From: Nonlabens dokdonensis DSW-6
GTDB taxonomy: Bacteria; Bacteroidota; Bacteroidia; Flavobacteriales; Flavobacteriaceae
Direction of reading: 5' to 3'
DNA: 64,000 bases
Assembly: GCF_000332115.1 (NCBI RefSeq)
Contig: NC_020156.1
Location: 124,001 to 188,000, forward strand
A program made the position numbers and the translations under genes. Positions 7,712 to 15,781 of the stretch are shown here, one piece after another. Under the pieces are notes generated by a model. It did not search any database. It worked only from the letters and a program-made list of their open reading frames with translations, and was not told the origin of the DNA. Position 1 is the stretch's first letter; every line of letters starts with the position of its first letter.

Positions 7712-8707
7712 CTAATTACCTTTTAAGCGTGTCCATAATTGTGACAGTAGTTTCTGAGGATTGCGCTCTCCTTTTACCTCTGTAAATTCTACTTTTCCCG
7801 AATCGTTTACTTCTATTAAATATTGAAAAACAAAATCCTGAGATTGTGGCTCGGTACTTAAAAGACCAAATCTAAGATCGTTGAAATAAAGCTGGTCCTC
7901 TTTTTTAGTGATCGTGTACCAGTTTTCAGAATTGTGGATCATACTTTGGACAGACTCATCATGAATTAGCTCTCCTAATAGCTGGTGATTTTTAGGATAA
8001 GATTCAAAACTGATGGGTTGTGAGTCGAGAAAAGAATAATCGGCTAATAAATAGGCATCTTCTACCTCTACATTTGCATTCCATAAAATGGTATTTAACG
8101 CAGCAGGCCTTGTATCCATCTGGATATAATCAATGTTTTGAGTAGCTAAGGCTTCTTGAAACTGAGAATATGCGGCCCACTTTAAAAAACAAGTCACTAC
8201 CAGATAAGAAGAACTTACTATCAATCCCATTTTATTATAAAAGCTTCTTTTGCTCGCAGTACGTTTTTGCCTCATAGCAAGAATCAAAAACACTAAAAAT
8301 GGCACTGTATAAAGTGGATCCACGACAAAAATAGTTTTAAACGCAAGCCTTAAATCAAATGGCCAGAACAACTGTGTTCCCCATGTGGTGTAGGAATCAA
8401 GAATAGGATGCGTCACAAATGCCCAAAAGAACAACCACGACCAGCCTTTTATATCTTTATATTTTTCATACCTAGAAACAAGCCAACCCAAAATAGGCGC
8501 AAACACTACTGAAAAAACAATGGAATGTGTAAAACCACGATGCATAGAAAGTGCGGTAACCGTATCGGTAAAATGAGAAGCAAGTACATCTAAATCTGGA
8601 ATAGTTCCAGCAATAGCACCATATAACATTGCCTTATTACCTACTTTATTACCTAAAACAGCCTCTCCTACTGCTGCTCCAAGCACTATTTGTGTCAGTG
8701 AATCCAT
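7712..8707 (-). CDS. Membrane-bound metal-dependent hydrolase, YdjM family
   Basis: A 331-residue membrane protein beginning MDSLTQIVLGAAVGEAVLGNK, the typical start of the YdjM (PF04307) family. Conserved metal-type motifs seen: GTIPDLDVLASH, HRGFTHSIVF and HPILDSYTTWGTQLFWPFD. Four to five hydrophobic segments lie in the first 200 residues, and a polar C-terminal domain (about 200-331) is probably periplasmic. The family has been called a metal-dependent hydrolase, but its physiological substrate is unknown. It is convergent with the glycosylase gene. Confidence 0.82.
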   Translation of the reverse strand: MDSLTQIVLGAAVGEAVLGNKVGNKAMLYGAIAGTIPDLDVLASHFTDTVTALSMHRGFTHSIVFSVVFAPILGWLVSRYEKYKDIKGWSWLFFWAFVTHPILDSYTTWGTQLFWPFDLRLAFKTIFVVDPLYTVPFLVFLILAMRQKRTASKRSFYNKMGLIVSSSYLVVTCFLKWAAYSQFQEALATQNIDYIQMDTRPAALNTILWNANVEVEDAYLLADYSFLDSQPISFESYPKNHQLLGELIHDESVQSMIHNSENWYTITKKEDQLYFNDLRFGLLSTEPQSQDFVFQYLIEVNDSGKVEFTEVKGERNPQKLLSQLWTRLKGN

Positions 8708-8875
8708 AAAGGCGTAAAAGTAGGGAAATATTGAAGTGAAAAGAAAGCCTCAGCAAATAGTAATTAAAAAGGAATTAAGGTACGACGTCAAAAACAAGTG
8801 AGTTCAAACTTTTAGAGGAAACTCTATTTTTGCTCAAATAGCCTGTTCATCAGATAAGTTAGCAGAAAATAAAAG

Positions 8876-8908
8876 CGGGATTTTTCAAAATGATTTTGAA
8901 AAATCCCG
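8876..8908. repeat. Long perfect inverted repeat (16-bp arms, 1-nt centre)
   Basis: CGGGATTTTTCAAAAT (8876-8891) and its reverse complement (8893-8908) form a near-continuous hairpin. It may be a bidirectional transcription terminator or a repeat-element hairpin. It lies directly before the 35-bp tRNA-like unit at 8913. Confidence 0.8.
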
Positions 8909-8912
8909 TTTA

Positions 8913-8947
8913 GTGACCTCGAAGGGACAGAGTTCAAACTTTTTGAG
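8913..8947 (-). repeat. 35-bp tRNA-like repeat unit, copy 1
   Basis: GTGACCTCGAAGGGACAG followed by AGTTCAAACTTTTTGAG. Read on the minus strand it resembles the T-arm/acceptor part of a tRNA (a GTTTGAAC-like T loop, then GAGGTCAC). A second, diverged copy lies at 9087-9121, also after a hairpin. A shorter echo (GAGTTCAAACTTTTAGAG) is near 8800. Confidence 0.55.
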
Positions 8948-9024
8948 TTTAGATCTTTAATTATTTATTGATACTCACGAACAAGATTCGCTGCGCGCAT
9001 CCCTCAAAGCTCCGCTTTGAAAAT

Positions 9025-9078
9025 AAGAAAAGGTTAAAAGAAATTTTGAGTAAACTCAATTTCTCTTAACCTTTTCTT
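9025..9078. repeat. Imperfect inverted repeat/hairpin
   Basis: AAGAAAAGGTTAA (9025-9037) pairs with TTAACCTTTTCTT (9066-9078), and the inner parts (AGAAATTTTGAGT/ACTCAATTTCT) pair imperfectly. Like the hairpin at 8876, it is followed by a tRNA-like unit. A small hairpin TCAAAGC-TCC-GCTTTGA lies just before it (9004-9020). Confidence 0.7.
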
Positions 9079-9086
9079 GTTTATTC

Positions 9087-9121
9087 GTGACCTTAAACGG
9101 ACAAAGTTCAAACTTTTTGAG
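9087..9121 (-). repeat. 35-bp tRNA-like repeat unit, copy 2
   Basis: GTGACCTTAAACGGACAA followed by AGTTCAAACTTTTTGAG. Same length and layout as the copy at 8913-8947. The two hairpin-plus-unit pairs fill most of the 543-bp spacer 8708-9250, which otherwise holds no gene. Confidence 0.55.
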
Positions 9122-9250
9122 GGAAGATATTAGCCTAATACTTTCAAAATCAGTATCTATTAAAATTTAAAATTATTTCTTGCAAACTGATCTGATTAGG
9201 ATGTACCTTAAATTGATAAGGTTTTAATTAATTATTTCAAAATAATCATA

Positions 9251-10270
9251 TTAATTCCCTTTTTTACCTCTGTGCTGTTTTTGATTAAATCTATAGGTGA
9301 GAGACAAGTTTATTTGACGAACTCGATATTGTAATTCTAAATCACTTGTAAAATCTGAGCCAAATGTGGTCACTAAGCGTTTATTGGAATTGAAAGAATC
9401 TCTAACATTAAAAGCTATAGATCCATTACCTTTAAAAATATCATTACTAATACCAATATTCATCTCATAAACCTCTTTTCGTCTATATTGACCTGTTTCT
9501 ATTTGACCTCGATAATAATTTTGTATTGTATCTTCTAGAGACTAATAAACCATCACCATCAAAACTTGCTCCTCTAAACGAACCTCTTTGTCTAAATCTA
9601 TTTAAAACGAGTTCTCCATACATATGCCACCAGTTAAAAGGTTTATATGAAACACGTAATTCTGTGCCATAAGCAGTATAATTCCCAATATTTGCAATTG
9701 TAGATGCAAAGATATCTTGAGTTTCACTACCAATAGTTATCTGTTGTTTTTCTAGAAAAAATAACATCTCATTAGCAGTATTTCTATAAAATAATTTATG
9801 GTATAGGCAAAATTTATTAGAAATCTTAATTGTATAACTTAGCTCTGTGGCTACTACAGAAGACGGATTAATATCTGTATTTCCTATAAAAATATTTCGC
9901 TCATCTGTAAAGGTAGAAAAAGACACTATCATTCAACTTCTAGGACGGTTTACACGTCTAGAGGCTGAAAAATTGAATTTTGCTTTTTTCATCAAACACA
10001 TAATTTAAAAATACAGATGGAAACCAATCTATATAATTCTTAATTATTACTAAAAATATTTGCTTGAGAAGATATATCTATGCCTGATATTTCTGTTCGT
10101 AAGCCTAAGTTAACAGATAGTTTCTCAAACTTCTTAGATAGCTAATAATAAAAAGCATAAACTTTTTCATAATAATCGGTTTTATCTGTAAATTCGGTTA
10201 CTATAAATGACGTGTTTTTAAATTGCCTTTTTATTGAAAAATGATTCATCAATAGATAATAACCCAATAA
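9251..10270 (-). pseudogene. Decayed TonB-dependent/outer-membrane beta-barrel protein (C-terminal part)
   Basis: Several minus-strand pieces in different frames or separated by stops match the C-terminal barrel of the Bacteroidetes outer-membrane beta-barrel family (TonB-receptor-like). From upstream: EFTDKTDYYEKVYAFYY-stop-LSKKFEKLSVNLGLRTEISG (about 10215-10060), then FNFSASRRVNRPRS-stop (about 9985-9935), which corresponds to the family's SRRINRP motif. Next comes a 149-codon piece (9483-9932) with ERNIFIGNTDINPSSVVATELSYTIK and YGTELRVSYKPFNWWHMYGE. The terminal 70-codon piece (9251-9463) has INLSLTYRFNQKQ, a typical last beta-strand. The N-terminal plug and carboxypeptidase-like region are missing. 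At least two internal stops and a frameshift show the gene is dead. Confidence 0.8.
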
Positions 10271-10590
10271 AGCTGAACCTAGCCAAATTCAATTAAAAGT
10301 TAATATAGCATAAGACATGAACTGGCAAGATGTGGATTTCATTAATGGTAGCAGATGTTATATAAATAAAGGGAGTGGTAATGAAATAAAAGTTATAATG
10401 TTGAATATATTTATTTGTTACGTTTAAGGTAAAACGGATTGACATTGAAGATATTCATAATGAGATTGGAAAGTATTTTCTAAAAATGTATTTTTAGATT
10501 TCTGAATAATGTCCTAGGAATGAACATTATTCTACTAAAACGGATTAATTATAAACTATGTCACCTAAGTTAGGTAATAAATTTATTTAA
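10271..10590. other. Spacer with weak coding remnants and a hairpin
   Basis: No intact gene. Short plus-strand reading fragments (for example WQDVDFINGSRCYINKGSGNEIK near 10320-10390, and IDIEDIHNEIGKYFLKMYF near 10437-10497) look like decayed coding DNA, perhaps of a LytTR-like DNA-binding protein, but this is weak. Confidence 0.3.
10504..10532. promoter_or_regulatory. Inverted repeat 59 bp before the glycosyltransferase-like gene
   Basis: GAATAATGT (10504-10512) and ACATTATTC (10524-10532) are perfect 9-bp arms around an 11-nt centre containing CCTAGG. There is no T-run, so an operator or leader hairpin is more likely than a terminator. Confidence 0.35.
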
Positions 10591-11736
10591 ATGAAGTATT
10601 CGCAGATTACATATAATTCAACTTTAAGACAAATCAATGATATCAATAATGGTATAAATAGAGGAGCTCCAAAAGTACTTATTAATTATAAAGCTCAGAA
10701 ATATTTTATAGGTGACTCTGTAGTATTTTTAACTTATTTAAAACTAATTCGTAATTATTTTTTTAATTCCAAAATAACTATTAATCTTCATCATCGGATT
10801 GACATTGCTATACTACAGCATAATCCATATGTTGATGAGCGCATTTCTGAGAATCTCAGTTCCCTGAATTTTATTGATTATGATTTAATTATTGCAGTAG
10901 GAAGTGATAAAGACTTGTTTACAGAAATAGTAAATAATTACAGTAGTGAATTACAAATCGGTAACTTTAAGACGGGTGTATTTTCACTTACTGATTATTT
11001 AAAGTTTGATGAAGAAGAATATAGCGGTATACCAAACTATCATAAATTATTTAACTTTATTAGGCAAGAGCAAAATAATATATCCTTAAAAAAGGAAATA
11101 TTTATTTTAGACGAAGAAATAGAATGGGCAGATGAATGGTTAAGACAAAATGGTGTTAAACCTCATGAAAAAGTAATAATTATTATAGATAGTGCTTCTT
11201 TAAAAGAGAAATTGTTAACAATAGAAGTCCATTTTAAAATGATTGAATTTTTTCTAGAAAATGAATCGAATAAATTATTAGTTTTTGATGAAAATGGTAT
11301 AGGGAAATTGCTATTTTATAATGAATGGCTTGGTGCTAAATATAGGGATAGATTAATTTTTGCTAATGAACTTAAATTTAGACATGAATTAAGCCTGCTA
11401 TCTAGTAATTATGTGAAATTTGTGTTTGGCCCATGTACTGGTATTATGCATTGCGCCTCTGCAATACATAATGTTTTAGCCATGAAATATAAAAACACAA
11501 AAGAGCGACCAGGTATTATGGTATATGCAGGAGAAGATGCTGCAAAAAATCAACACAAATCTCAATGGTGGAGTGATGATGAAGAAGCTAAATGCTGTGT
11601 TTTGAAATATGTTGATAATAATAGAAAAGAAATTCTATGGATTAATCCAAATGTAAAAGATTATCTTCTTTGTTCAGAATATACACCGAAATTATTACAA
11701 AATGCTATTAAAGATAGATTTCTGTCTGTATATTAA
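10591..11736 (+). CDS. Glycosyltransferase family 9-like protein
   Basis: A 381-residue soluble protein. The N-terminal GDSVVFLTYLKLIRNYF and later LQHNPYVDE resemble the heptosyltransferase (GT9) start, where a GD-x-hydrophobic loop precedes a helix and 'NP.vDE' follows. The C-terminal half has VKFVFGPCTGIMHCASAI, which matches the GT9 donor-site pattern (G-P-x-[ST]-G-x-M-H-x-A-x-A). Similarity is pattern-level only; donor and acceptor are unknown. It is the only plus-strand gene next to the NRPS operon and is convergent with the phosphopantetheinyl transferase gene (29-bp gap). It could decorate the peptide or a surface polysaccharide; neither is shown. Confidence 0.6.
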   Translation: MKYSQITYNSTLRQINDINNGINRGAPKVLINYKAQKYFIGDSVVFLTYLKLIRNYFFNSKITINLHHRIDIAILQHNPYVDERISENLSSLNFIDYDLIIAVGSDKDLFTEIVNNYSSELQIGNFKTGVFSLTDYLKFDEEEYSGIPNYHKLFNFIRQEQNNISLKKEIFILDEEIEWADEWLRQNGVKPHEKVIIIIDSASLKEKLLTIEVHFKMIEFFLENESNKLLVFDENGIGKLLFYNEWLGAKYRDRLIFANELKFRHELSLLSSNYVKFVFGPCTGIMHCASAIHNVLAMKYKNTKERPGIMVYAGEDAAKNQHKSQWWSDDEEAKCCVLKYVDNNRKEILWINPNVKDYLLCSEYTPKLLQNAIKDRFLSVY

Positions 11737-11765
11737 ACTCCGTCAGAGAAATTAGCCTGTTCAAT

Positions 11766-12473
11766 TTAAAATTTAATCTCTATCCAATTTATTTTACTTC
11801 CTTTTTTAGTATAAGCTAAGGAACAATAATATTTATTTATTTTATATGATTTTAAATAGTAATTATGTTCACCTTCATAAATCATATTCTTAGTTGTGTT
11901 AATGCTATCCAAAGGGATAGTAATTCCATTCCCAATGGCTTTAGTATATGCTTCTTTTCTTGTCCAGTATTTATAAAATAAATCAATGTCATTAGTCTGC
12001 ATTATTTTGTTAAACTCATCATAATGAAGCACGTTTTTAAATCCTTTAACATCTAGGTTTTTTATTTTTTCAATATCAATTCCAATTTGAACATTAGATT
12101 TAGAAATAACACACAAAATTGTTTTATCTGAATGAGAAATGTTAAAATTAAAAGTTGAATCTTGCAAAAAGGGCTTATTGTTTTTGTCTCTTCTATAATC
12201 TTCAAATTTTAATTCCTCACTTTTTACTATGTTATAGGCAATATAGACTAATAATTTGCCGATTAGTGTATTGTGCTGGTCTTCCCATTTTACATATTTT
12301 TCAACTTCATCTTTTAAATCAGCCGAGAGTAAATTAATTAGAGTATCCCAATTTTCACTTTCAAATGGATTCTTATAAGAGGCTTTGAGGACAATAATAT
12401 CTGAACTAAAAAATGACTTTTTACTATATTTATTAAAATCCTTAAATAAAATGGTTTGCGATAACTTGAGCAT
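11766..12473 (-). CDS. Sfp-type 4'-phosphopantetheinyl transferase
   Basis: A 235-residue Sfp-type enzyme that moves phosphopantetheine from CoA to the active serine of carrier domains, needed to activate the synthetases of this cluster. Seen: FNFNISHSDK (substrate/CoA loop), the magnesium motif IGIDIEKI, and the signature FYKYWTRKEAYTKAIGNGI with the W-x-x-KEA core. Length is typical (about 220-240). It is the last gene of the minus-strand operon and its start overlaps the end of the thioesterase gene by 32 bp, implying translational coupling. Confidence 0.93.
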   Translation of the reverse strand: MLKLSQTILFKDFNKYSKKSFFSSDIIVLKASYKNPFESENWDTLINLLSADLKDEVEKYVKWEDQHNTLIGKLLVYIAYNIVKSEELKFEDYRRDKNNKPFLQDSTFNFNISHSDKTILCVISKSNVQIGIDIEKIKNLDVKGFKNVLHYDEFNKIMQTNDIDLFYKYWTRKEAYTKAIGNGITIPLDSINTTKNMIYEGEHNYYLKSYKINKYYCSLAYTKKGSKINWIEIKF

Positions 12474-13116
12474 GATTGTGTATAAAAAAATGATTTCCTT
12501 TAAAAGGATAAAAATTTACTGTATTAGTTGTCTTTTTATTCCAGCCCAAATAGTCATCCTCTCCATCTAATTCTTCATCTCCATATAATACTTCGATTGG
12601 AATATCTAGCGTATGCATTCTTCCATGAAAATATTCTTCCACAGCCTTAAAGTCTGCCCTAATTATTGGCTCAAAAAATTCTCTTAAAGATGTCTCTTGC
12701 TGTATTTCTTCTGGAATACCGCCCAAACTTATTAGTTCATTCCAAAATTGTTCACTTGGATAACACCATATTTTTTCTTTTTTTTCGGGATAAAATGGCT
12801 TTCTACCTGACACAATGAGCTTGGATGGTTTCTTTAAACCTTTCTTTTGTATTTGATGACACATTAAAAAAGCTATTAAAGCTCCCATACTATGTCCATA
12901 AATAATATACGGCGTATCTTTAATAAAATTTAGAGTGCTTTGCCATAAATCATCTACTATACTATCTATAGATTCCATTGGTTTTTCTGAAATTCTCTCA
13001 CCCCTACCAGCATATTCTAAAACTTTAAATTGAATTTTCTGATTAAGATTTGGCCTTAAAAAATCAAAAGAGTATTTATTCCCACCTGCAAAAGGAAAAG
13101 CTAAAACTTTCATCAA
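12442..13116 (-). CDS. Type II (editing) thioesterase
   Basis: A 224-residue alpha/beta hydrolase of the GrsT/SrfAD type, which clears wrongly primed or stalled acyl groups from carrier domains. Seen: the N-terminal FPFAGGNKYSF oxyanion region, the YAGRGER motif, the nucleophile elbow GHSMG with Ser76, and a C-terminal FKGNHFFIHNH with the catalytic histidine. It lies two bases after the small membrane protein gene and overlaps the phosphopantetheinyl transferase gene, inside the NRPS operon. Confidence 0.93.
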   Translation of the reverse strand: MMKVLAFPFAGGNKYSFDFLRPNLNQKIQFKVLEYAGRGERISEKPMESIDSIVDDLWQSTLNFIKDTPYIIYGHSMGALIAFLMCHQIQKKGLKKPSKLIVSGRKPFYPEKKEKIWCYPSEQFWNELISLGGIPEEIQQETSLREFFEPIIRADFKAVEEYFHGRMHTLDIPIEVLYGDEELDGEDDYLGWNKKTTNTVNFYPFKGNHFFIHNHAQVIANHFI

Positions 13117-13118
13117 AT

Positions 13119-13475
13119 TTATAATAAAGAGTTATTAAAAGTTAATTTTTGAAGCCTATATCCAAATGAAAACAAAATAGAAAAATTCAGTGTATTGAAT
13201 AATATAAAAATTACTGGTATGATGAATGCTGGCATACCTAAATTTTCTGCAACATTATTCAAGTAGGAGATATTTTTATTGGTTATGCAATACAAAATCG
13301 TAAAAAATACTAGCTGAAGGATAAGTGCTTTTAAGAAAATCTTCTTGTCATTAAGAAACCACCCGCTGATAAAGCCTATTATTATTATAGATATTAACAC
13401 ATATGTGTAGTTTTCAAATATTATTTGAGGAATCAAGGCTATTGCAATTGGCAATATATTTTTAATGATATTCAT
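13119..13475 (-). CDS. Small membrane protein, function unknown
   Basis: A 118-residue, strongly hydrophobic protein with about four membrane-spanning segments separated by a short charged loop (FLNDKKIFLKA). No family is recognised. Its start shares one base with the stop of the acylase gene and the thioesterase follows two bases later, so it is translated as part of the cluster operon. A role as a membrane partner of the exporter or acylase is possible but unsupported. It is not an MbtH-like protein. Confidence 0.7.
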   Translation of the reverse strand: MNIIKNILPIAIALIPQIIFENYTYVLISIIIIGFISGWFLNDKKIFLKALILQLVFFTILYCITNKNISYLNNVAENLGMPAFIIPVIFILFNTLNFSILFSFGYRLQKLTFNNSLL

Positions 13476-15781
13476 TATTTAAAGTATATAGTAGTAGTAA
13501 TATTTTTCAATTCCTCTGGATTTTCAACAAACTGAGTTTCCTTATAGTTGCCGTTTTTCCAACCATTAATCTGATCTGCATAGTTTTTTGAGTTTAATTT
13601 TCCACTTTGACCACCAGCCATAATTGTATAACCTTTAATATTATTAGCTTTCATCTTATATATGGACCTAAATGTAGGATGCGCAGAAGCATTCATATTA
13701 ATAGTATTTTTATTACCGCCTGCATCCAATACTTTGTACTCAAATCCAGGTAAAAAAGAGATATTATTTATAATTACTTCACTAATACTATTATACGCTT
13801 TGTCGTTTTTATCATTTCCTTGAGCAAGCATTGAGTCTGTTTTTCTTAAAATATTATTTATAATCGTTTCTTTGTTGCTGTACTGGCCTTTAGTGGAAAT
13901 TTCATGATCTAAATAATTTAAGAACGATTCCATAGATGGTGATTGCTGAACTCCCAGTTCTTGCTGAGCGAACCTCCGTGCCTCTATTTCTGTACTTCTT
14001 CTTAATATTTCATATATGTAAGCCTCTTTAGAATTACTTTTCATATTACCATCCCAGTTTAATATGGCCTCACCAATACTACTTATTTCTGGGTTTGACA
14101 ATTGATCCAAAAACACTTCTTTTAAATGAAGGAAGGAAATATCCACCTCATCAAGCTGCATCACCATAAAATCCTCTACACTCCAATTGTTTTTATTATT
14201 CAAAATATTATCAATATGGTTTACTCTGTAGCTATCTTTGTGCCAATGAGCTCCAAAATAATAGTCATTTTGTATAGGAAGTTGGTTGGCAGAAAAAAGG
14301 TAGTTTTTCCTCGGATTACTGGTCTCCCATTGTTTTGTTATATATCCTTCACTTAATGGTTTTAAAGTACCATCAAGTAGACCTCCCTGAAAACCTTGAG
14401 GTCTTTTCGGTAATTTTCCGGCACATACAATACCAATGGTATCTCTTACATCAGCATAAATAAAATTTTGAGGAGGATAGTCATAAATTTTTAAGACATT
14501 CTTAAACTCATTAAATGATTTAGACTTCATTACATTAAATAGAGCCTTTATAGAATAGTTTTTAGAAGAGGGGTACCATTTCTGTGCATAATATGTACTA
14601 TCTTCCTTAATAACCCGACCATGTATAGTGCTCTTTATATTGAAGACTTCTTTTTCTTTTCCTCTTACTTCAATACTATACTGTTTTTCTTGAAAAGGAA
14701 TCCAGTTCCCTTGATAAAGATATAAACTATCATTTTTTGTTTTTAGCAAATAACGATCTGTTAAGTCCCATTCTCCATTGGTAATTCCCCAAGATATTGT
14801 AGTGTTATGACCGCTTATGACCACAGGGACACCTGGAATTGTATAGCCATAGGACTTTATTGTATTTCCAAATAAGCCAACTTCATAAAAAGCTCCTGGT
14901 AATGTAAGAAATAAGTGCGGGTCATTTACAATTAACGGCTCCTTTGTGTTTGATTTTAAGCTATTTACCACCCAATTATTACTTCCTATATCGGTATTGA
15001 ATTTGGTAGTTGATACCAACAATCCATTTAATGCGACTTTTTCTAATTGAGACGGTTCTTTTAGAATTGAAACTTTGTTATTAGAGGGTAGAATTGTTTT
15101 CAATTCATCTGACCTTTGAGGATATAAAATATCCAAAATTTCGTTAGGAACTTTGTCTAATAATTCTTGACGTTCACCATGATAGTCAAAGTAGGCCAAG
15201 TTACTACTCATATACCATGCTGTCAAGAGGCTGTATTCAGGTTTCCACTTTTGCGGTTCTAAATTGAATATTTTATATAATGGATCATTAGTTCTATTTT
15301 TTTCTAAATATTTGTTAATTCCTTCACTGTAATTCAATAAATAGGAATATAATTCAGGTGAACTAGTTTTAAACTCTTCGAGAACTTCTTTAGCTTTACC
15401 ATCAAATTCAAAGGGTCTCCAGAAATTATCCGAACCAAGAACACGTTCACCTAAAATTTCTGACAACTCTCCTTTAACCATTTTTATCATTAGTTCCATT
15501 TGGAAATAACGATCTTTAGCATGCATATAACCTAAACCATAAGCTATATCATTATCGTTTTCAGAATATATATATGGAATTCCATATGTATCAATTTTGA
15601 TCATTAATTCTTTTACAGAACCAACCTCTGACTCCATATCACTGGAAGTATTCACCCCTAAAAGCCCAGATTTAAATGTTAATAAGCTTGCTATATCACT
15701 TATTGGGAAGAATGCATAGTTTGTAGCAAATATCCATAAAAGTGATATGGATAAGGCAACTGAAAGTCTACCAATTTTCAT
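13475..15781 (-). CDS. Penicillin-acylase/PvdQ-like Ntn-hydrolase, exported
   Basis: A 768-residue precursor of the penicillin amidase family. An N-terminal hydrophobic segment (about 6-28) targets it to the membrane or periplasm. The alpha part includes the family motif YGLGYMHAKDRYFQMELM (about 81-98). Autocleavage is predicted at G266/S267 within DIGSNNWVV, where Ser267 becomes the beta-chain nucleophile, followed by NDPHL. In Pseudomonas the relative PvdQ removes the fatty acyl chain from the pyoverdine precursor in the periplasm. Here it starts on the stop of a PvdE-like exporter gene (one-base overlap), which supports the same job on the NRPS product of this cluster. A role in acyl-homoserine lactone cleavage is the main alternative. 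Confidence 0.9.
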   Translation of the reverse strand: MKIGRLSVALSISLLWIFATNYAFFPISDIASLLTFKSGLLGVNTSSDMESEVGSVKELMIKIDTYGIPYIYSENDNDIAYGLGYMHAKDRYFQMELMIKMVKGELSEILGERVLGSDNFWRPFEFDGKAKEVLEEFKTSSPELYSYLLNYSEGINKYLEKNRTNDPLYKIFNLEPQKWKPEYSLLTAWYMSSNLAYFDYHGERQELLDKVPNEILDILYPQRSDELKTILPSNNKVSILKEPSQLEKVALNGLLVSTTKFNTDIGSNNWVVNSLKSNTKEPLIVNDPHLFLTLPGAFYEVGLFGNTIKSYGYTIPGVPVVISGHNTTISWGITNGEWDLTDRYLLKTKNDSLYLYQGNWIPFQEKQYSIEVRGKEKEVFNIKSTIHGRVIKEDSTYYAQKWYPSSKNYSIKALFNVMKSKSFNEFKNVLKIYDYPPQNFIYADVRDTIGIVCAGKLPKRPQGFQGGLLDGTLKPLSEGYITKQWETSNPRKNYLFSANQLPIQNDYYFGAHWHKDSYRVNHIDNILNNKNNWSVEDFMVMQLDEVDISFLHLKEVFLDQLSNPEISSIGEAILNWDGNMKSNSKEAYIYEILRRSTEIEARRFAQQELGVQQSPSMESFLNYLDHEISTKGQYSNKETIINNILRKTDSMLAQGNDKNDKAYNSISEVIINNISFLPGFEYKVLDAGGNKNTINMNASAHPTFRSIYKMKANNIKGYTIMAGGQSGKLNSKNYADQINGWKNGNYKETQFVENPEELKNITTTIYFK

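Noticed and set aside
9483..9932. Real 149-codon gene on the minus strand
   Set aside because: It is an internal fragment of a beta-barrel protein whose neighbouring motifs continue across stops on both sides.
13119..13475. MbtH-like NRPS helper protein
   Set aside because: The protein is a multi-pass membrane protein without the short soluble MbtH fold or its conserved tryptophans; no MbtH-like gene was found in the window.
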